NCBI GenBank assembly: GCA_008638375.1
Contig: CM018041.1
Coordinates: 15,656,716-15,720,715 of the forward strand
Source of the DNA: Nyssa sinensis
Lineage: Eukaryota; Streptophyta; Magnoliopsida; Cornales; Nyssaceae
DNA length: 64,000 bases
Reading direction: 5' to 3'
Shown here: positions 58,001-64,000 of the stretch, one piece after another
How positions within the stretch are numbered: the first letter of the stretch is position 1
Layout of the letters: each line of letters opens with the position of its first letter
The notes under the pieces: model-generated
What the model saw: only the letters and a program-made list of their open reading frames with translations
Databases searched by the model: none
Told to the model about the DNA's origin: nothing
Program-made: the position numbers and the translations under genes

Positions 58001-59210
58001 GAGTCTGGTTCGAAACAGATTCCACCTAATTAAAGAGAAAAGATAACAAAGTGATTTTGGAAATGAAAGCAGGTTTTACCCTCATTTTCAAATACATATT
58101 GATGTGATTTAAGTTATATACTTATCTGATGAAGTACGAGTTTTGCTTGGATACTTTAAATGTTTTCAAGCCATTTGAAATGCATATGTTTTGAGTTATA
58201 TACTCTATTTATCGAAGTACGAGTTTAGCTTGAATACTTTAAATGTTTCAAAGCTATTTATTTGAAATTCATATGTTTGAGTTATATACTCTATTTGACG
58301 AAGTACGAGTTTAGCTTGAATACTTTAAATGTTTCAAAGCTATTTATTTGAAATGCATATGTTTTGAGTTATATACTCTATTTATCGAAGTACGAGTTTA
58401 GCTTGAATACTTTAAATGTTTCAAAGCTATTTATTTGAAATGCATATGTTTGAGTTATATACTCTATTTGACGAAGTACGAGTTTAGCTTGAATACTTTA
58501 AATGTTTCAAAGCTATTCATTTGAAATACATATGTTTTGAGTTATATACTCTATTTATCGAAGTACGAGTTTAGCTTGAATACTTTAAATGTTTCAAAGC
58601 TATCTATTTTAAGAATGCATGTACCTTGTATTCTAAATTGTATAAGCAATTGGCAGTGAATGTTTTACAACTCTTATGTACTAAAAACCACTGCTAATTG
58701 AAAACCCCATGACGAACACTGGAATTGCTCACAAGCTTAGATTAGCTTACCCGGACTTTGTTCGGACCCCCCTTTCAGGTGATGCAGCAGACAGGGTCTT
58801 AAGGACAACGACAATGAGTCTAGCTGATTTTGGAAGGATATGATTAAATAGTTTCTTTTGAAGAACCTATGAACATTAGTAGTACGTTTTGTATTAATAA
58901 ACAATGTAAGAATATGTAATAGGCCCTCAGGGCAACCGAATATGTATTGTATCGATGTATGAAGTCTTTAAGTTTTCTTTATATTCTGAATGTGTAACCA
59001 TGTATGCTATGTATGAAACAGCAGTATCGAACGGATGTGCATAATTTAAAAATGAGAAAAGAAAAGAAAAAGTTTTTCACGCTTCCGCAATCATGTGTAG
59101 CACATCTATTCGATACCGCTGCAGATGCGAGCCTTGTCTCGGGGCCTTTGGGTCTCGGGGCGGCGGTCGCGATCCGGTAATCCGCACGGGGTGGGTTTCG
59201 GGTCGTGACA
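55087..59210 (+). mobile_element. 4.1-kb TG...CA unit, probable giant solo LTR
   Basis: Begins TGTAATATCCTGACCCGG and ends GGGTTTCGGGTCGTGACA; the tips are imperfect inverted copies (TGTmAyATCC/TGTCACGACCC). No coding domain. Features along it: a TATA-like TTTAAATAGCC near 55394; a purine-rich leader with AACAG|GTAAAG donor near 55514; several degenerate repeats containing AAAATACCCCT (56730-56880); tandem repeats at 58108-58610; and AATAAA near 58895. Very long LTRs are known in Tat/Ogre-type gypsy elements, which is my best guess. Neither flank shows a target duplication, and RNase H of the copia host starts directly after it. Confidence 0.6.
58108..58610 (+). repeat. Tandem repeats of 86/87 bp in a dimeric 173-bp arrangement
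   Basis: Units starting GAGTTATATACTCTATTT lie at 58193, 58279, 58366, 58452 and 58539, after a diverged copy from about 58108. Spacing alternates 86, 87, 86, 87. Units alternate between TTTATCGAAG and TTTGACGAAG, so the real repeating unit is a dimer of 173 bp. Confidence 0.9.
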
Positions 59211-59614
59211 GTGCTATATCTTGGAAGAGTGTTAAACAGTCTATTGTAGCTTCTTCCACCATGGCAGCCGAGTTTGTAGCTTGTTATGAGGCGTCTAATC
59301 ATGGAATATGGTTGCGAAATTTTGTCACGCGGTTGCGTATTCTGGATGGCATTGAAAGACCATTTAAGTTATTTTGTGACAATAAATCAGCAGTACTGTA
59401 TTCCAACAACAACAGGAGTTCGACGAAGTCAAAATTTATAGACATCAAATTCCTAGTTGTCAAAGAAAGAGTTCAGAGTGGACTTATATCTATAGAGCAC
59501 ATTGGGACAAACTCCATGATTGCAGATCCACTGACTAAGGGATTACCACCCAAGGTCTTTCATGAGCACACTGCTCATATGGGTGTGGTTTATCTTCAAG
59601 ATATGTCGTTTTAG
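59211..59614 (+). pseudogene. Copia RNase H C-terminal part
   Basis: Reads AISWKSVKQSIVASSTMAAE, then LFCDNKSAVLYSNNNRSSTK, then KERVQSGLISIEHIGTNSMI and ADPLTKGLP. These are the hallmark end of plant copia pol (KHIDIKFHFVK-like and ADPLTK motifs). It is open to its stop near 59612 but lacks all upstream pol domains. Confidence 0.92.
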
Positions 59615-60026
59615 TGGGAGTTTGTATTTTAGATGATTTTATTTATAGATACATTTGTCATGGATATTATGGATTTTATGGTTATTTACTGCAGTAAAGT
59701 ATTCAGTTTTCATTCACTCTGATTTTTTATGGTTTGATCTCACTAAGGTTTAAGAAGGACCAGTTGGAAATAGGCATGTTAAAAACACATTGCATGAAAT
59801 TTCCATGCTACACATCCACACTTGATCTTTGTCATTAGTTGTATTGATATATGTGATCATTGATGGGTCTAGTTACGAAATATGTAACGACGATCGCTTT
59901 GGTTCTGTATTGGTGTGGTTAATGGAAAAGATTGTTAAAATATATAAAGTTTTGATAGCAAAACTCATGAGCTCATAAAGTATAATTCACGTTTATAAAG
60001 TTACATATATAGCCCAAGTGGGAGAT

Positions 60027-60508
60027 TGTTGGAGTAAAATTGAATATATGGGCTTATATATTAAATAAATGTGAATTATAGGCTATCAAATAAAGCTAGG
60101 CTAATTAAAGTGATTAATTTAAGTTTTGGGGCCTTAATTAATATATTATAAAGTGTGGGCATTAATGTGTAGAGACAAGCGTAATTTCTATTTTTATGAT
60201 GGGTTAAAATAGAAAATACGAACAAACGCGATTGTTTATATGAACAGACACGATTGTTTATAAATAAGAGTCATGGTCCCCAGATCACATAACTGTTTTT
60301 TTATTCTTTTGATTCCTATTGTCAGAGAGAAATTGAGACAGAAAACAAGTGTAGATTTGGAAGATCATAAAGCCTCAGACTTGGATATCTCAATCTTTTG
60401 TTATGGATTCAGGTACGCTTCTGCAAATTCAATATTTTAATTCTTAATGATTCAATATGAATGTTCCTGTTTGTGTGATGATTTCACATAATGAAATTTA
60501 ATCCAACA
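60027..60508 (+). repeat. Copia element 3' LTR, 482 bp
   Basis: Partner of 52739-53221. Preceded by the polypurine tract AAGTGGGAGAT and followed by CAGTT. Confidence 0.93.
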
Positions 60509-61003
60509 CAGTTGACCACCTCTGTTCGACCATAAGTTTGTGGGTGATAGGAGGAGATAAAATTAAAACTTGTTCACTACAACTCGAAGAGTTATTTCCA
60601 AAAAACACTTGTGGAGGTCACATCTCTATCACATGTGATACTTTGAGGCATGCCATACAACTTGAAAATGTGTTCAAAAAATTGTTGAGCTATAATTGCA
60701 GCCAAATATGGATGAGAGACGATGGGAATAAAATGAGAAAATTTGGAAAGTCTATCAAACACCACAAAAATGGCCGAATTCCCCTTAGAATTAGGAAGCC
60801 CTTCAATAAACTCCATTAAGATATCCGTCTATACCTGCGAAGGAACAGAAGTGGTTGCAAAATTTCAGCTAGCTTAAGATCCTCCCCTTTCTACCTTTGA
60901 TATATGCCATATTGTTTCATAAATTCTCTAATTATCTTTCTCATTCCCTTCTAGTAGAATAATGATCGAATCATTTGCAAGGTCATGTGATAACTTCCAT
61001 GTG

Positions 61004-61766
61004 TACTGGACTGTATTTCTTCCACAATGCTAGGAACCAAAGTTAAGTCAGTCGATAAATAAATGCGAATTTTAAAATAAAGGATACCTTCTTTGTATTC
61101 CCATCGGCCTACTACTTCACTTTTCTGGCATAATTCCACCAAACGTTGCAAAGTAGAATTCTTTTTCACTTCTTCTTTGATTGGTTCCAACGAATTAGGA
61201 AGAGGTTTTGAAATTGCTGCAATTTGTCCTTCATCCCTTCTTGAAAGATCATCTACCACCAAATTTTCTTTCCCTTTTTTATATTCAATGGTGAAGTCAA
61301 ACCCCATTAATTTTAAAAGCCAATGCTTTTCTTGAGCAGCAATAGTATTTTTTTTGCTCCAATAAGTGTTTCAAGCTCCTTCGTGATAACTTTCATGCAT
61401 TTCTTCCACAATGGTAGGGACCAAAGTTTAGCCAGATGATAAATAAATAATATTTTTAAAATAAAGGATACCTTCTTTGTATTCCCATCGGACCACTACT
61501 TCACTTTGCTGGCATAATTCTACCAAATGTTGCAAAGTAGAATTATTTTTCACTTCTTCTTTGATTGGTTCCAATGAATTAGGAATAGGTTTTGAAATTG
61601 TTGCAATTTGTCCTTCATCCCTTCTTGAAAGATCATCTGCCACCAAATTTTCTTTCCTTTTTTTTATATTCAATGGTGAAGTCAAACCTGTTAATTTTAC
61701 AAGCCAATGCTTTTCTTGAGAAGCAATAGTATTTTTTTGCTCCAATAAGTGTTTCAAGCTCTTTTG
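61004..61766 (-). repeat. Tandem duplication of ~380 bp inside gypsy RNase H/integrase junction
   Basis: Two adjacent copies (about 61004-61387 and 61388-61766) each encode KENLV(V/A)DDLSRRDEGQI, then SLEPIKEEVK and RWEYKEGILYFK. Copies are highly similar, with different private stops. Confidence 0.85.
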
Positions 61767-62080
61767 GTCTGCCTTCACAATAAATTTATGCCCAAGCAAG
61801 TAGGCTCTCCACTTCTATACTACAACCATTAAAGTCAACATTTCTTTCTCATAAGTAGATAAATATAAGGTTTTAACTTGTAATGCATGGTTGAAAAATG
61901 CAAGTGGGTGCCCCTCTTTCATAAGAACTCCACCAATACTGAATCTAAATGCATCACATTCCATAATAAATGGTTTCTCAAAATCTTGTAAGGTTAAAAT
62001 AGGTGCTTGTGTCATAACCTTCTTCAACTGCTTAAAAGACTCCTCTACCTTTGGACTCCACTTAAAGCACCCCTTTTTAA

Positions 62081-62939
62081 CAATGTTTTGAAACTCGGAT
62101 TGTTCAGTGAACCAAAAAAAAAAAAAATTGGGTCACGGGTCAAGGATCACGGCTTCAACTGTCTGGTCAGTCATAATCGAATCGTGATATCATAATTATG
62201 TCATTAATATATTTCTTATTAATATTAATAATATATAAAATTATTTAAAAGATCAAAATGATAAATGATAAATAGTAAATTATGCATGAAGAAGGAAACA
62301 AAATATGTAAATTTACAAAATAATTTTTACAAATAGAAAAATTAAAAAGTTTGTATCAAAATCAATAATACACTATAAAAGCCACAAATCATTATAATTC
62401 CACTATTCATGTATTTCTAATAATCTATAATGTGTAAAAAAAGTGAATACACATTGTATGAATTTTTTTGTTTTTTATAAAATTGATCTCTAAAATGAAT
62501 CTAACTTTGTTGGAAAAAAATGTCAATACAAAGTGCAGGTCCCACATCGACTTTAGACAAAATCTAGACTTTATTTACATATAAAACCACTTTCAAAATA
62601 TGCAAGTCTTACATCGGTTTGAATAGTAAAGGCATGAGAAATGATATCTATTAAATGGAGTGTGATAAGTCTGCCTTCCCGTCACTATAATAATTCCATC
62701 TGACTTTTGACTTAGAAAATTCAAAAAGTTATTGGTCTAGAGCAATTTTTGGAAGTAGTTAAAAGAATCAAGTGGTTCTTGAGAACTGTGAGCGGCTCGA
62801 GTGACCCCCTGGTTCAACCGTTGGTTTGAACTATTTTCTTAATTTATACCGGTTTTTCAGTTAGAACGGTTTTTGTTACTGGACCGAATTAGAAGTTGGA
62901 CCGGTCTCTAATTTAATTGGTCTGATTTTTAAAACATTG
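62081..62939. mobile_element. TIR element, 859 bp, inserted in gypsy RT-RNase H joint
   Basis: The left end CAATGTTTTGAAACTCGGA and inverted right end CAATGTTTTAAAAATCAGA match with a few changes. Flanks CTTTTTAA (62073-62080) and CTTTTTAT (62940-62947) fit an 8-bp target duplication, suggesting hAT type. The gypsy frame resumes exactly on both sides (IARLSTQIKK before, GCFKWSPKVEESFKQL after). The right part has repeated ACCGGT/GGACCG motifs. No transposase. Confidence 0.75.
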
Positions 62940-64000
62940 CTTTTTATTTGTGTTGAAAGACGTGCAATTTGGCTATAATTTTGAATAATTTTTTTTATAA
63001 TAACTTGTTAAGCCTAAAAATCCACGTAAGCTTTAACAATAGTTGGTTCAGGCCACTTTAGCAGTGCAATAATTTTATTTGGATCAACAACAACTCCTCT
63101 ATTGGAGATGACATACCTCAAATATTTGACCTTCTTTTTAATCGAAACAACACTTTTCCTTCTTCACAAATAATTGGTGATTTCTTAAAATATTAAAATT
63201 AATATCAATATGCTTCAAATGCTCTTCCCAAGACTTACTATAAATTAAAATGTCATAAAAGAATACCAAGATAAACTTACATAAATAGTCTTTGAAGACT
63301 TCATTCATCAATGATTGGAAGGTTGAAGGTACATTAGTAAGAAGAAAAGGTATTACCAAGAATTCGTAATGTCCTTGGTGTGTCTTAAATGCAGTCTTAC
63401 AAATGTTATCTGGGTGCATCTAGATTTGATGGTAACTGGATTGTAAGTCCATTTTGGTGAAGAACCATGCACCGTGAAGTTCATCCAATAATTCATCAAT
63501 GATTGAAACAAAACCTCAACGATCCGTCGTCACTAGAAACATGGGAAAAGAATATGGGCTTTGACTTGGGTGAATCACCCCTGTAGCTAACATGTCAACC
63601 CCTAAATTCTCGATTTCACGCTTTTGAAAGTAGGGGTATTGATAGGATTTCACGCATATTGATTCACTTCCTTCTTTGAGAGGTATCACATGGTCATGGG
63701 ATCTTGGAAGAGGTAACCTTACGGCTCATTAAAGACATCCTCAAAAGACTATAGAACATTTGCTAGCTGAGGGCTAGTCAAACTCAAATCAGATTTAGAA
63801 GAAGTGTGACCTTGTGAATTAGATAGAGAGAGAACATATTTTCAAGAGGATCCCTTATTTCTTCTTTCTAAGATTTTTGGTTATAGTATTCTCATTGACG
63901 ATTTCATCCAGCGTAGTCATTAACCCTTTCAGAACTACCCCTTTCCCATCAACATTAAACTTCAATTGTAACTTGCAAAAAACCCAAACAATAGGTCCTA

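Larger units (their letters stand above)
52739..60508 (+). mobile_element. Ty1/copia element, chimeric and pol-deficient, inserted in gypsy integrase
   Basis: LTRs of 483 and 482 bp enclose a PBS (53224), a gag start (54236-54653), an RNase H end (59211-59614) and a polypurine tract (AAGTGGGAGA, about 60016-60025). Everything from mid-gag through protease, integrase and reverse transcriptase is missing. In its place are a minus-strand TRIM (54654-55084) and a 4.1-kb TG...CA unit (55087-59210). Target duplications TAGTT/CAGTT flank it inside the gypsy integrase. It cannot be autonomous. LTR similarity of about 98% suggests a fairly recent insertion. Confidence 0.9.
60514..64000 (-). mobile_element. 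Ty3/gypsy body A: RT, RNase H, integrase (first part)
   Basis: Read from 64000 downward: SHDHVIPLKEGS (about 63690), YPYFQKREIE and GVIHPSQSPYSFP; RT core 63475-63138 ([39 protein letters not shown], a damaged YVDDILIYS-type motif); the RT-RNase H joint (KAYVDF...IQNYSQIARL near 63030-62950); RNase H 62027-61750 (FIMECDAFRFSIGGVLMKEG, LYLSTYEKEML); then DDLSRRDEGQ; then integrase (DFPNFL..., MEFIEGLPNSKGNSAIFVV at 60816). It stops at the copia insertion after QTYGRTEVVN. A segment between DGS(W)RFC and [11 protein letters not shown] of RT is deleted. Many stops: a dead element. Confidence 0.92.

Noticed and set aside
59093..59262. Frames crossing the 59210 junction into RNase H
   Set aside because: The upstream part is non-coding LTR-like sequence that happens to be open; the real coding part begins at AISWKS.
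62520..62700. Repeated TCCCACATCG / CTTACATCGG motifs as a possible separate TRIM
   Set aside because: They lie inside the 859-bp TIR element, and no paired terminal repeats with PBS were found.

Overview
This window is nuclear DNA from a flowering plant, most likely a long-lived eudicot. It is AT-rich, its genes are split by GT-AG introns, and every recognisable protein is plant-type: a starch debranching enzyme, a QALGGH zinc-finger regulator and a mitochondrial ribosomal protein. The repeats are typical plant L1-type LINEs, Ty1/copia, Ty3/gypsy, TRIMs and TIR elements. The species cannot be named from the sequence. I saw no tRNA, rRNA, CRISPR or bacterial-style operon.

Only three host genes are supported, all on the + strand. 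(1) 5763-14473: the last nine coding exons of limit dextrinase/pullulanase (GH13), all in frame, with upstream exons not found here. (2) 20844-33202: a mitochondrial ribosomal protein mL43 gene with three coding exons spread over 12 kb. Its promoter has two site II motifs, its introns are packed with transposons, and a one-base deletion alters its C-terminus. (3) 41624-42754: a single-exon ZAT5-like C2H2 zinc-finger repressor with a TATA box, a one-base insertion inside finger 2 and an EAR motif downstream of the shift.

The rest is transposon history. 1-1849 is the 3' half of a LINE, and further LINE pieces lie at about 3110-3768, 7112-7475, 24640-28584 (+) and 30552-32805 (-, with a 17-bp target duplication). 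Two clean solo LTRs with perfect 5-bp target duplications lie at 16805-17434 and 22795-24177. TIR elements lie at 9546-11185 (possibly a gene-capturing MULE inside the limit dextrinase intron), 15877-16380, 35860-36390 and 62081-62939.

48736-64000 is a nest of elements. Two minus-strand Ty3/gypsy bodies appear to share one LTR (50721-52191). That LTR holds a small TRIM (51345-51729). The upstream gypsy body is split inside its integrase by a Ty1/copia element (52739-60508). The copia element has lost most of gag and pol; in their place are a 431-bp TRIM and a 4.1-kb TG...CA unit that looks like a giant LTR with dimeric 173-bp satellite-like repeats. No gene cluster suggests a new biochemical system. 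The points of most interest are the nested and chimeric retroelement, the gene-breaking indels and the putative Pack-MULE.
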